The position numbers and the translations under genes are program-made. From positions 1-9,542 of the forward strand of contig DITF01000162.1 in NCBI GenBank assembly GCA_002422125.1: 9,542 nt of DNA, read 5' to 3'. Origin of the DNA: a bacterium UBP17_UBA6191. Lineage in GTDB: Bacteria; Muiribacteriota; UBA6191. Positions 1 through 7,494 of this stretch are shown here, in pieces (within the stretch, counting starts at the first letter, position 1; every line of letters starts with the position of its first letter). Under the pieces are notes generated by a model, which worked only from the letters and a program-made list of their open reading frames with translations, did no database searches and had not been told where the DNA came from.

Positions 1-31
1 GAATTTGACCACTCTCTGTTCCTTGCATCAT
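1..31 (-). CDS. Possible start of a further leftward gene, cut by the window edge
   Basis: On the minus strand an open frame runs off the left edge. It is open from just after a TAA at 74-76 and contains ATG codons at 43, 31 and 28 in one frame. The ATG at 31 has an AAGG ribosome-binding-like stretch about 5 bases upstream, so it is the best start; the predicted protein begins MMQGTESGQI. It would be the next gene of the leftward run, 85 bp beyond the stop of the 121-residue protein. With only about ten codons visible, neither its reality nor its function can be judged. Confidence 0.3.
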   Translation of the reverse strand, partial: MMQGTESGQI

Positions 32-116
32 ACCTACCTTCATCACAGGGAGGAGATTGAAAGATCCTTGGCTTTATTACAGCGGTTCAGACTGGGCGAT
101 TCAGAAAACACCGAGG

Positions 117-482
117 TTAAGCTTTGGCAAAAAAGCGATGAGAGAAAATTGCAGTGATGTGAAACGCCAATAAAATCAGGGCTAGGGGAAAACGAATGAA
201 CCAAGTATTCACGAATTGAAACAGCCACTGAAATACCACAAAATACCAACGGGAGCGGTAGCGTAATAACTGAGATTCCAAATCTTTGACGATGTCCCGT
301 AAGCGCTTGATTTCCTCGGAATCTGTCGAGTTAGGAGCCGTAACAATCTCTTCCGCTTTGGTATCGTTTTTTAGAGGGTGCTGACTAAGTTTTTCCTTAA
401 GGAGCTCGTTTTCTTTGCTCAACTGTAGGATCTGCTCGGCTAAAGTATTTTGAATCCAGGAGTTTTCAGAAGGTTTATCCAT
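117..482 (-). CDS. Small coiled-coil protein with C-terminal membrane segment, function unknown
   Basis: This is a 121-residue protein I do not recognise. Residues 13-33 and 55-75 are strongly charged, leucine-spaced and helical, as in short coiled coils, with a polar Thr/Asn/Ser-rich linker between. Residues 78-93 are packed with aromatics (W, Y, F), and 97-114 form a clear hydrophobic membrane span, followed by a short basic tail (HRFFAKA). There is no signal peptide, so the likely topology is a cytoplasmic coiled coil anchored by its C-terminus, possibly through a membrane hairpin. The start ATG lies 10 bp after the pilT stop, without a strong Shine-Dalgarno, which fits coupled translation. 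Position after pilT makes a role near the pilus machinery or envelope possible, but nothing in the sequence proves it. Confidence 0.72.
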   Translation of the reverse strand: MDKPSENSWIQNTLAEQILQLSKENELLKEKLSQHPLKNDTKAEEIVTAPNSTDSEEIKRLRDIVKDLESQLLRYRSRWYFVVFQWLFQFVNTWFIRFPLALILLAFHITAIFSHRFFAKA

Positions 483-492
483 AGGCTACCCA

Positions 493-1605
493 TCAGTCAG
501 AGAAAATATTACCGGTTGGCATATCAGAATCCAGGTACTCACTATGGCCTAGTGCCAAATCTACATCGAAGTCTGCAGCATTGGAACTGGCGCGTTTGGC
601 GTATTTTTCATCCACCAGACCAGCCTTTACCAATTCAATTAGATGTTGAGAAAAGGTTTGCATACCGTATTGGTTTTTACCCTCGGCAATATATTTGGGA
701 ATGAGTTCTGTTCGAGCAGGATCCAATATGCAGTCTTTGATTACCTGAGTATTAAACATAATTTCTACGGCTGCGATTCTGGTATCGAGACTTTTTCTTG
801 GCACCAGTCTTTGCGATACTACGGCATTTAGATTGTCAGCCAAGCGAATCCTGACAATATCTTGCTCTTCAGGCGGGAACACAGCAATCAATCTACCGAT
901 TGTTTTGGCAGCATCTGGAGTGTGTAGAGTGGACAGAACCAAGTGGCCGGTTTCTGTGGCCTTTAAGGCAGTGTCAATTGTGGTGGCGTCGCGCATTTCC
1001 CCAATCAGAATCACATCGGGATCCTGCCTCAGAGCGGCTCTAAGCCCATCATGAAAGGATTGGGTATCCGAGCCGATTTCTCTTTGGGTAATGGAGCATT
1101 TATCATCCCGATACAAAAATTCAATTGGGTCTTCCAAGGTTATGATATGCCTTGGTTGAGTTGTATTCATGTGCTGAATGAGGGCAGCAAGAGTAGAAGA
1201 CTTCCCGCTTCCGGTTACTCCGGTTACTAGAATAAGCCCTCTTTCCTGCTCACCAAGTGTGGTCAGCACCGGCGGTAAAAGCAAAGACTCAATGGTCGGA
1301 ATATCATTGGAAATTACTCGCATCACGATCATAAAGGAACCGCGTTGTCTGAAAATGCTGACGCGAAACCGTCCAACCTGAGGAATTCCATAAGAACAGT
1401 CATGCTCCCTTAGGGAGTTAATGTTTTGACGAACCTGAGGGTCTTGTATGATCTTGGATGCTACTGCCAAAACCTGTTCTTGGGTCAATCTGTCCTTGGA
1501 AAGGGCATACAGTGTGCCATTGATTCTAGCTTTAATGGGGGAGCCTGTTTTTATATGGAGATCAGACGCACCTCGTTTTACGGCTCCCACAATTAAATTC
1601 ATCAT
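493..1605 (-). CDS. pilT: Type IV pilus retraction ATPase, PilT/PilU family
   Basis: This 370-residue protein is of normal length for the PilT/PilU branch of the secretion ATPases. These hexameric cytoplasmic motors depolymerise type IV pili and drive twitching, DNA uptake or surface sensing. All family motifs are visible: Walker A GVTGSGKSS (129-137), the Asp box ITLEDPIEF (155-163), Walker B DPDVILIGEMRD (195-206, catalytic Glu203) and the His box TGHLVLSTLHT (219-229). The N-terminal PAS-like domain carries the typical SDLHIKTGSPI (14-24). The C-terminus has GMQTFSQHL (314-322). The AIRNLIRE motif of classical PilT is not recognisable: the corresponding stretch reads LIPKYIAEGK (301-310), so a PilU-like or PilT2-like assignment is equally good. 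Two ATGs sit in tandem; GGGAGGG upstream supports starting here. No pilB, pilC or pilin gene is in view. Confidence 0.93.
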   Translation of the reverse strand: MMNLIVGAVKRGASDLHIKTGSPIKARINGTLYALSKDRLTQEQVLAVASKIIQDPQVRQNINSLREHDCSYGIPQVGRFRVSIFRQRGSFMIVMRVISNDIPTIESLLLPPVLTTLGEQERGLILVTGVTGSGKSSTLAALIQHMNTTQPRHIITLEDPIEFLYRDDKCSITQREIGSDTQSFHDGLRAALRQDPDVILIGEMRDATTIDTALKATETGHLVLSTLHTPDAAKTIGRLIAVFPPEEQDIVRIRLADNLNAVVSQRLVPRKSLDTRIAAVEIMFNTQVIKDCILDPARTELIPKYIAEGKNQYGMQTFSQHLIELVKAGLVDEKYAKRASSNAADFDVDLALGHSEYLDSDMPTGNIFSD

Positions 1606-1641
1606 AGATATAGCCCTCCCAAAAGAGACTTCTCAACCGAG

Positions 1642-2982
1642 TTATATGATACTTTGCAAGGCATCCAGTATGCGCATTTTCTGTTCCAGCCTTTTTTCCA
1701 GACCAGACACAAGTTTCTTGGTTCCGGGCAATTCTGCCAGTTTTGATAGATGCTTCAGACATTCCTCATAGTTTCCACGGCATTCCTCAACCAGAATAAC
1801 CCCATGCTGGGCAGGGACGGATTTGGGGTTAAGAATGTTTGCTTTAACAAAAGAATCATGGGCCAACTGCAACTCACGGCGGCTAAGATAAGATTCGCCT
1901 AGTTCGACATAAGCCTGAGCACTTTCTCCATCATTCACGGTCCTAGTATTTTCTTTTAGGTCACTTTGGTCTAAAAGCTTGGAACCACACTGATAACAGT
2001 ATCTGGAATCCTTGATGTTAGGGGTAGAGCAGGAGCGACAGAAGTGGGGATTGCGACAAAGAACCACATTGGCTTTGCGAAATACCTCACCTTGATACAA
2101 ATATCCCTTTGAAATTTCGCGAAAGATAGAATTGTGTTCCAGCTCTGAAGAGAAAACAGTTTCTGAAATATGGTGCCTGGAACTGTCAAAGGGTTGCCCC
2201 ACGCTTTCAAAGGCCGAGATGCCACAGCTAGCTGCGAGTTGAGCTAACAGATCATTAAGCTGGGAGTAATCTTTAGTCTCGGCGGCTTGCATCAGATGAA
2301 TCAGAGGCTCAACCAAGGCATAATCGGTTGGAATCTCTTTGTTAGCTTCTAAATGATTTACCCCATCAGGTTGCTCAGACTGGTTTTCCAATCTGTCGAT
2401 CTGATGTCTCAGAGTTTCATTTTCAACCAGCAGTCTTTCTTCGTTGCCTAGTCGAGAGCGTAACTCCTCAATCGTGGATTGTAACTTTTGAGTCTGGATT
2501 TGTTTTTGTTGCAAAAGCTCAATCTGCTGCCGTGCTATCTGAAGTTGTGAATGAAGTTGTTTGTTTTCCTCAGAAGTTGGACCATCCAGGGTTTCACGAT
2601 ACTCTTGCAACTGATTGTTAAGCCGATTCAGATGTTCATTGTATTGCTTTTCCAAGGAGCGAATTTTTTCATTTTTCTCTCTTAGTCTGGTTTCAAGCTC
2701 AATATTTTCTGCTTCCAGTTCCTCTAACTGCTCCATTAACTTGGGGTTAGATTCCGGTGTATGGTCCCCAAGTTTTTGTTCCAGTGATGCAATAATTCTG
2801 TCTTTTTCCTCCAGATTTTTTTGCCAGTCTCCACCATTTTTCTGTTTCAATTGTAAATGCAATAGATTAATGGTGTTTTTCTGATATTCCATTTGACGAA
2901 CAAGGGTAGAGTAGAGACTCTCGTCCAGTTCCTGAAAGGCTGGAACCTGGTCCATCGTTTGAATTTGGTTGTCCTTGATCAT
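1642..2982 (-). CDS. Coiled-coil protein with GrpE-like domain, zinc ribbon and TPR-like tail
   Basis: The 446-residue protein seems to be modular. Residues 25-205 are a long Gln/Glu/Leu-rich coiled coil. Residues 222-309 resemble the C-terminal part of GrpE, the nucleotide exchange factor of DnaK: a helical stretch, then the head pattern CGISAFESVGQPFD (253-266), H270/H271, and SKGYLYQGEVFRKANVVL (291-308), which parallels the GrpE signature G-x-P-F-D...H...KGY...G.V.R.A.V. A zinc ribbon follows with C315-x2-C318 and C329-x2-C332. Residues 353-386 match a TPR (AYVELGESYLSRRELQLAHDSF, then KANILNP), with a second degenerate repeat to about 418. There is no signal peptide or membrane span, so it is probably cytoplasmic. 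The start lies 3 bp after the dxs stop with AAAGGA upstream. A role as a DnaK partner or scaffold is inferred; the substrate is unknown. Confidence 0.8.
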   Translation of the reverse strand: MIKDNQIQTMDQVPAFQELDESLYSTLVRQMEYQKNTINLLHLQLKQKNGGDWQKNLEEKDRIIASLEQKLGDHTPESNPKLMEQLEELEAENIELETRLREKNEKIRSLEKQYNEHLNRLNNQLQEYRETLDGPTSEENKQLHSQLQIARQQIELLQQKQIQTQKLQSTIEELRSRLGNEERLLVENETLRHQIDRLENQSEQPDGVNHLEANKEIPTDYALVEPLIHLMQAAETKDYSQLNDLLAQLAASCGISAFESVGQPFDSSRHHISETVFSSELEHNSIFREISKGYLYQGEVFRKANVVLCRNPHFCRSCSTPNIKDSRYCYQCGSKLLDQSDLKENTRTVNDGESAQAYVELGESYLSRRELQLAHDSFVKANILNPKSVPAQHGVILVEECRGNYEECLKHLSKLAELPGTKKLVSGLEKRLEQKMRILDALQSII

Positions 2983-2985
2983 GAA

Positions 2986-4941
2986 TTAAGCATCCTTTCG
3001 CAGATACCATGTACTGATAGCTTTTACTATACTGGGTACATCCAGTCCAATATGTTGATACAGTTTTTGAATGTCCCCATGGGTTACAAACTGATCGGGA
3101 ATCCCTAGTACCAGAGTTTTTGGATATTCACCGTTTTTGGAAAGAGATTCTAAAACACAGCTACCGAACCCACCTGTGACGGTACCCTCTTCAATGGTAA
3201 CTATGTGTTTTGTGCGCTTAACTTCCTGAAGAATCAGGTCTTCATCCAGTGGTTTTACAAATCGCGCGTCAATGACAGTGGCTCGAATAGAAAATTCTGT
3301 TTTTAGGCACTCTGCCACTGAGATGGCATGGGAAACCATTGTACCGATGGCTACAATTGTTAGGTCTTCTCCATCGGTTAATTTGTCGGCCTTACCAATA
3401 GCCAGTGGCACAGAGCCCTTGGGCAAATTATCGGGCGAGGCCCCGCGAGGATAACGAATGGCACTTGGTCCTGAGTCGTGCCCCTGCATGATTTCAAGCA
3501 TCAAGTCAAACTCTTCGTGATTTCTCGGGGACATAAAAAGCAAATCGGGAAGACAGCGAAGATAAGCGTAATCAAAAACCCCGTGATGTGTAGGGCCGTC
3601 GGCACCTACTAATCCACCGCGATCCAGACATAAACGCACCGGTAGCTTTTGCAGGCAGACATCGTGAATGATCTGATCATAGGCTCTTTGTAAAAAGGTT
3701 GAATAAATAGCCACAAATGGTTTTAGTCCCTTGCTTGCCAGACCAGCCGCAAAAGTGACCCCATGTTGTTCTGCCATCGCCACATCAAAAAAGCGATCGG
3801 GGAATTTAGTGGCAAATTGTGAAAGCCCAGTGCCATCAGGCATTGCCGCGGTAATGGTACACAGGCTCTTATCAGTTTGAGCAAGTTCAATCATTTTGTT
3901 ACCAAAGATTGAGGAATAGGTTAGTCTCTGATCGCCAGCCGCAATAAACTTACCGGTACTTTTGTCAAAAGGCCCGCCACCATGCCATTTTGCACCTTTG
4001 CAACTAGTGTCTTCAGCAGGCGAAAAGCCTTTACCTTTCATGGTTTTGACATGTAACAAAACAGGCCGATTATAGGACTTCACTTCGCCAAGGACTTCCA
4101 TAAGTTCAGAAATGTTATGCCCGTCAACTGGCCCGACATACCTAAGCCCAAGCTCCTCAAAAATAACCCCTGGAGTTAAAAGGTATTTAAAGCTGTCCTT
4201 CATTTTGGACATGAGGTGGTACATCCTATCCCCGTAATTGGGGATACCTTTAACCAGATGGGTCAGATATTCTTTACCCGAGCGAAACATGGGCTCATTG
4301 CGAACCCTGTCAAAGTAGCGGGAATAGCCTCCAACATTAGGTGCGATGGACATACCGTTATCGTTTAAGATAATAATTAGGCGGGTTTGTGTGTGCCCAA
4401 TATGGTTTATAGCTTCCAAAGCCATACCCTCAGTCATGGCTCCATCCCCGATGACGGCGATCAGATGCTCCTTGCCACCGATGAGATCCCTAGCACAGGC
4501 TTTCCCAAAGGCCGACGAAATGGAGGTGCCTCCATGCCCGGTTGTGAAGCTGTCATAAATAGATTCCTCACGGTTTGAGAATCCTGACAAACCACCATAC
4601 TGTCTGAGAGTGTCAAATCGATGTCTGCGACCTGTTAGCAGTTTATGTACATAAACCTGATGGCCCACATCCCAGATGATTTCATCCTTGGGAAGATCAA
4701 ACAATTTATGCAGACTTAATGTCAGCTCCACAATTCCAAGATTTGGAGCCAGATGCCCACCAGTTTGAGCCAAACTATCAATGAGAAAGCCACGAATTTC
4801 AGAAGCAAGTAACTTAAGCTCGTCTGCTCTTAGTGCCTTAACATCCTGTGGAGAAAAAATAGATGGCAGCAGGGGTTTGTTGCCAATGGCCTTGCCAGGA
4901 TCAGTTTTTTCTTGTGGCTTAGAGAGCAAAAGTTCAGCCAT
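2986..4941 (-). CDS. dxs: 1-deoxy-D-xylulose-5-phosphate synthase
   Basis: Dxs condenses pyruvate and glyceraldehyde 3-phosphate to DXP, the first step of the MEP isoprenoid pathway, using thiamine diphosphate. The match is complete: DVGHQVYVHKLLTGR (91-105), the ThDP/Mg motif GDGAMTEGMA (165-174) closing at NDN (193-195), GPVDGHN (270-276), the catalytic Glu391 in AEQHGVTFAAGLA (390-402), DRGGLVGADGPTHHG (440-454) and IRYPRG (495-500). At 651 residues it is somewhat longer than the usual ~620. The excess is an N-terminal extension of about 25 polar residues before the usual start region (SIFSPQDVKAL). The ATG is nevertheless well supported by AAGGAG five to six bases upstream. It overlaps the end of ispF by 8 bp, so the two are probably translationally coupled. 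Confidence 0.97.
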   Translation of the reverse strand: MAELLLSKPQEKTDPGKAIGNKPLLPSIFSPQDVKALRADELKLLASEIRGFLIDSLAQTGGHLAPNLGIVELTLSLHKLFDLPKDEIIWDVGHQVYVHKLLTGRRHRFDTLRQYGGLSGFSNREESIYDSFTTGHGGTSISSAFGKACARDLIGGKEHLIAVIGDGAMTEGMALEAINHIGHTQTRLIIILNDNGMSIAPNVGGYSRYFDRVRNEPMFRSGKEYLTHLVKGIPNYGDRMYHLMSKMKDSFKYLLTPGVIFEELGLRYVGPVDGHNISELMEVLGEVKSYNRPVLLHVKTMKGKGFSPAEDTSCKGAKWHGGGPFDKSTGKFIAAGDQRLTYSSIFGNKMIELAQTDKSLCTITAAMPDGTGLSQFATKFPDRFFDVAMAEQHGVTFAAGLASKGLKPFVAIYSTFLQRAYDQIIHDVCLQKLPVRLCLDRGGLVGADGPTHHGVFDYAYLRCLPDLLFMSPRNHEEFDLMLEIMQGHDSGPSAIRYPRGASPDNLPKGSVPLAIGKADKLTDGEDLTIVAIGTMVSHAISVAECLKTEFSIRATVIDARFVKPLDEDLILQEVKRTKHIVTIEEGTVTGGFGSCVLESLSKNGEYPKTLVLGIPDQFVTHGDIQKLYQHIGLDVPSIVKAISTWYLRKDA

Positions 4942-5413
4942 GTTTCTCCTTAATCAGTACCACAGCCATTACAGAAATCCCTTCTTTCCGTCCTGTGAAT
5001 CCTAATTTTTCAGTAGTTTTCCCTTTAACCGAGATTTGGGAAACATCTGCGTTGAGATCGGTTGCGAGGTTGAAGATGATTTTTTGTTTGTAGGTACTGA
5101 TTCTAGGTGCCTCACAAATCACGGTTATATCTAGGTTACCCAAAACATACTGATGGGAATTCATTAACTCAGCAGCATGTCTCAATATAATTCTGGAGTC
5201 CATATCCTTAGTCGCAACATTGCCATCTGGAAAGTGAATGCCAATGTCGCCCAGGCCAAGAGCCCCATAAATCGAATCAGCGACTGCATGGGCCAGAACA
5301 TCGGCATCAGAGTGTCCCAAAAGGCCGGTTGGGTGCGGGATCTCGACCCCTCCCAAAATGAGCTTTCGACCCGGCACCAAAGCATGAGTATCAAATCCCT
5401 GACCAATTCTCAT
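4934..5413 (-). CDS. ispF: 2-C-methyl-D-erythritol 2,4-cyclodiphosphate synthase
   Basis: IspF cyclises CDP-ME 2-phosphate to MEcPP with release of CMP, the fifth MEP step. The 159-residue length is typical of the stand-alone, trimeric enzyme; it is not an IspD-IspF fusion. Zinc ligands D8, H10 and H42 line up exactly with those of the E. coli protein (MRIGQGFDTH at 1-10; AHAVAD at 41-46). LLGHSDADV (31-39), GDIGIHFPD (55-63) and the C-terminal TTEKLGFTGRKEGI are all present. Its ATG overlaps the dxr stop as ATGA. No strong Shine-Dalgarno precedes it, consistent with translational coupling to dxr. Its stop lies inside the dxs start region. Confidence 0.97.
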   Translation of the reverse strand: MRIGQGFDTHALVPGRKLILGGVEIPHPTGLLGHSDADVLAHAVADSIYGALGLGDIGIHFPDGNVATKDMDSRIILRHAAELMNSHQYVLGNLDITVICEAPRISTYKQKIIFNLATDLNADVSQISVKGKTTEKLGFTGRKEGISVMAVVLIKEKHG

Positions 5414-6561
5414 GAAGCCTGCCTAGCCTGGTTTCGGGCCCATTCATCCCAAAAAAGTATGTCATCAAGTCCAGGATTAGAGACAGAGGCATGTTTTTCC
5501 ACAATCCGCTGATTAATTCTGGAGATATCCAAAAAACCGATTTGGCCGGCTAAAAATCTGGCCACAGCTTCCTCGTTTGAGGCATTCAATACACAGGGCG
5601 TGCTACCCCCAATTTTGCCAGCATCATAAGCCAGCTTCAAATTGGGGAAACGCAGTAAATCAGGTTCTTCAAAGTCTAGCCGAGCCAGTTTTGTCAACTC
5701 CAGCCTTTTCATGGACTTAAGCATACTTCTGCTCGTGCCCCGGTTTAAGGCATAGCTTATTGGGGCCATCATATCTGGATTCCCCATTTGAGCCATTACC
5801 GTTCCGTCCACAAAACTAACTAGGGAGTGGATAATGCTTTGCGGATGAACCACTACCTGAATCTGGTCATAGTCTATATCAAACAGCCAATGGGCCTCAA
5901 TGACCTCTAAGCCCTTATTCATAAGCGTAGAGGAGTCAACGGTAATTTTGGCTCCCATATCCCAATTGGGGTGTTTACAGGCGTCTGCCGGGGAAATTGT
6001 TTGCATCATTTCCAGGCTGTATGTCCGAAATGAGCCACCAGAGGCAGTCAGAATCACATTTTCAATTTCATTGTAATTTTCACCTCTAAGGCATTGGTGG
6101 ATTGCGCTGTGTTCTGAATCAACGGGAATAATTCTGGCAACAGGGTTTTGGGATAAGGCTTCTTTTACCAGATGCCCAGCACTGACTAAAGTCTCTTTGT
6201 TGGCTAAGGCAACGGTCTTTCCAGAATTTAATGCCTGCAGTACGGGTCTTAGGCCGACATTTCCCACCATGGCAGCCAATACAATTTCCATTTCACTTCT
6301 GCCAAGCCAGTCCAAAAGGCTTAACATGCCACACTCAATTTTGTGTTCTGGCAGCATTGATTTTAGCTCCAGCGCCGAATTTTCATCCATTAAATGAATA
6401 AACTCAGGTCTGAATTCCAAAACGATGGCGGCCATCTTTTGCACTGAAGTATTGGCAGAAATTCCCTTAAGCACAAATTCACCTGGATTCTGGCGAAGCA
6501 GGTCAAGACAGGTTGAACCGATGGAACCGGTAACTCCAAGAATGGTTAAATTTGTTTGCAT
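5410..6561 (-). CDS. dxr: 1-deoxy-D-xylulose 5-phosphate reductoisomerase
   Basis: Dxr (IspC) rearranges and reduces DXP to MEP with NADPH, the committed second step and the target of fosmidomycin. The protein has 383 residues, close to the family norm. It shows the NADPH-binding GVTGSIGST (9-17), ALANKETLV (118-126), the metal site PVDSEHSAIHQ (146-156, Asp148 and Glu150), LTASGGSF (171-178), and the substrate loop HPNWDMGAKITVDSSTLMNK (197-216) continuing to GLEVIEAHW, with Asn215, Lys216 and Glu219. The start is fixed by homology, because the nucleotide-binding strand begins at once (LTILGVTGS). No Shine-Dalgarno is visible upstream. A TATAAT lies only about 15 bases from the ATG, so the transcript from that promoter would have a very short leader. 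Confidence 0.97.
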   Translation of the reverse strand: MQTNLTILGVTGSIGSTCLDLLRQNPGEFVLKGISANTSVQKMAAIVLEFRPEFIHLMDENSALELKSMLPEHKIECGMLSLLDWLGRSEMEIVLAAMVGNVGLRPVLQALNSGKTVALANKETLVSAGHLVKEALSQNPVARIIPVDSEHSAIHQCLRGENYNEIENVILTASGGSFRTYSLEMMQTISPADACKHPNWDMGAKITVDSSTLMNKGLEVIEAHWLFDIDYDQIQVVVHPQSIIHSLVSFVDGTVMAQMGNPDMMAPISYALNRGTSRSMLKSMKRLELTKLARLDFEEPDLLRFPNLKLAYDAGKIGGSTPCVLNASNEEAVARFLAGQIGFLDISRINQRIVEKHASVSNPGLDDILFWDEWARNQARQAS

Positions 6562-6575
6562 AGGTTGGAATTGCG

Positions 6576-6605
6576 ATTATAACCTCATGCAAGATCAGGT
6601 CACAA
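6576..6605 (-). promoter_or_regulatory. Predicted sigma70-type promoter for dxr inside the operon
   Basis: On the minus strand, TTGTGA (6605-6600) and a perfect TATAAT (6581-6576) are separated by 18 bases, within the 63-bp ispE-dxr gap. Transcription would start near 6569, leaving a leader of only about 8 bases before the dxr ATG. A dyad AGGTT/AACCT (6585-6581 and 6566-6562) overlaps the -10 and the start region. It would let dxr-ispF-dxs and the genes beyond be expressed independently of the carD promoter. Confidence 0.6.
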
Positions 6606-6624
6606 CCGTTAAGTTTTGTTCTAT

Positions 6625-7494
6625 TTAAGTCTTATTGGAATTCAGAGAACTACAAACAAACAACTGCCAGTCAGGGTGGGCTTTGCAGACGGCATTGGAA
6701 CGGGAGGAAGCAACAGAATATATCCCGTACCATGCAGAACCACTGCCACTCAGGGAAAAAAAATCTGCTCCAGTCTCCAAAAAAAATTGGGGGATAGACC
6801 TGTACTCGGGCAGCATTTCCAAAAAACACTCTGTGAATCGATTGGGTGCAAGCTCAAACAGATCACAGTACCGTTTAGAGTTTAAAGCATTCACAATTTG
6901 TTCTGTATAAAGCGGTTTCCCATCGGCTCTTTGATTTTGATGCAACCATTCAAAGGCCGATTTTGTAAAGATGCCCTGGGCTGGCTTTACAATCAGGATC
7001 GGGATTTCTTGAGAAATTTCCAATTTTGTAAGCAACTCGCCTCGACCTTGGCCCCTAGCAGGTGTCGGGGATAAAAAAAAAGGCACATCGGATCCTAGTG
7101 AAAGGGCTATTCTTTGGATTTCTTCCATTGGTAGGGGATAGTGACTATTTAGCCAATTGAGCATAGATGCCGCATTGGATGACCCCCCCCCAAGACCAGC
7201 TTTGGCAGGAATTTCCTTCGTCAGTTGAATTTCTAAAAACGGCACATCAGGCCTAAGCTGCCTGTAGCGGTTAAGGCATTGCATTACTAGGTTATCGGAT
7301 GGCTGGCATACGATTGGGGCGCAAGTAAAGCTGTCCTGGGAAGCAGTAGCTATGCCAACGGAAAGTTGGTCCCACAGGGATACAGGAATAAACACTGTGT
7401 CCAAGTCATGAAACCCATCGTCGCGTCTGCTCAGGATACTCAGGCCTAGATTAATTTTGGCCGGGCACAGTATTGCAAGACTATTCGTTACCAA
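6625..7494 (-). CDS. ispE: 4-diphosphocytidyl-2-C-methyl-D-erythritol kinase
   Basis: IspE phosphorylates CDP-ME at the 2-hydroxyl with ATP, the fourth MEP step. The protein has 289 residues, a normal length for this GHMP kinase. It has CPAKINLGL (10-18, Lys13), the phosphate-binding loop IPAKAGLGGGSSNAAS (95-110), the catalytic Asp136 in LGSDVPFFL (133-141), and the C-terminal motif LSGSGSAWYGIY (248-259). The start appears to be TTG at 7494: the frame is closed by TAA 18 bases upstream, no ATG or GTG lies before the PAKINL motif, and the resulting N-terminus has the family length. It overlaps the end of carD by 14 bp, and its Shine-Dalgarno is weak. The gene contains four homopolymer runs of 8-9 bases, including G9 exactly in the ATP loop. 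Confidence 0.95.
   Translation of the reverse strand: MVTNSLAILCPAKINLGLSILSRRDDGFHDLDTVFIPVSLWDQLSVGIATASQDSFTCAPIVCQPSDNLVMQCLNRYRQLRPDVPFLEIQLTKEIPAKAGLGGGSSNAASMLNWLNSHYPLPMEEIQRIALSLGSDVPFFLSPTPARGQGRGELLTKLEISQEIPILIVKPAQGIFTKSAFEWLHQNQRADGKPLYTEQIVNALNSKRYCDLFELAPNRFTECFLEMLPEYRSIPQFFLETGADFFSLSGSGSAWYGIYSVASSRSNAVCKAHPDWQLFVCSSLNSNKT

Noticed and set aside
1..116. Possible terminator after the small membrane-protein gene
   Set aside because: No stem-loop with a T run is visible on the minus strand, so the operon may continue past the edge.
1448..1771. 107-residue rightward open frame opposite pilT and the GrpE-like gene
   Set aside because: It overlaps two coherent coding regions and shows no protein-like motif; a shadow frame.
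5177..5512. 111-residue rightward open frame opposite ispF and dxr
   Set aside because: It lies wholly antisense to two well-supported enzymes, has no recognisable domain and no ribosome site; a shadow frame.
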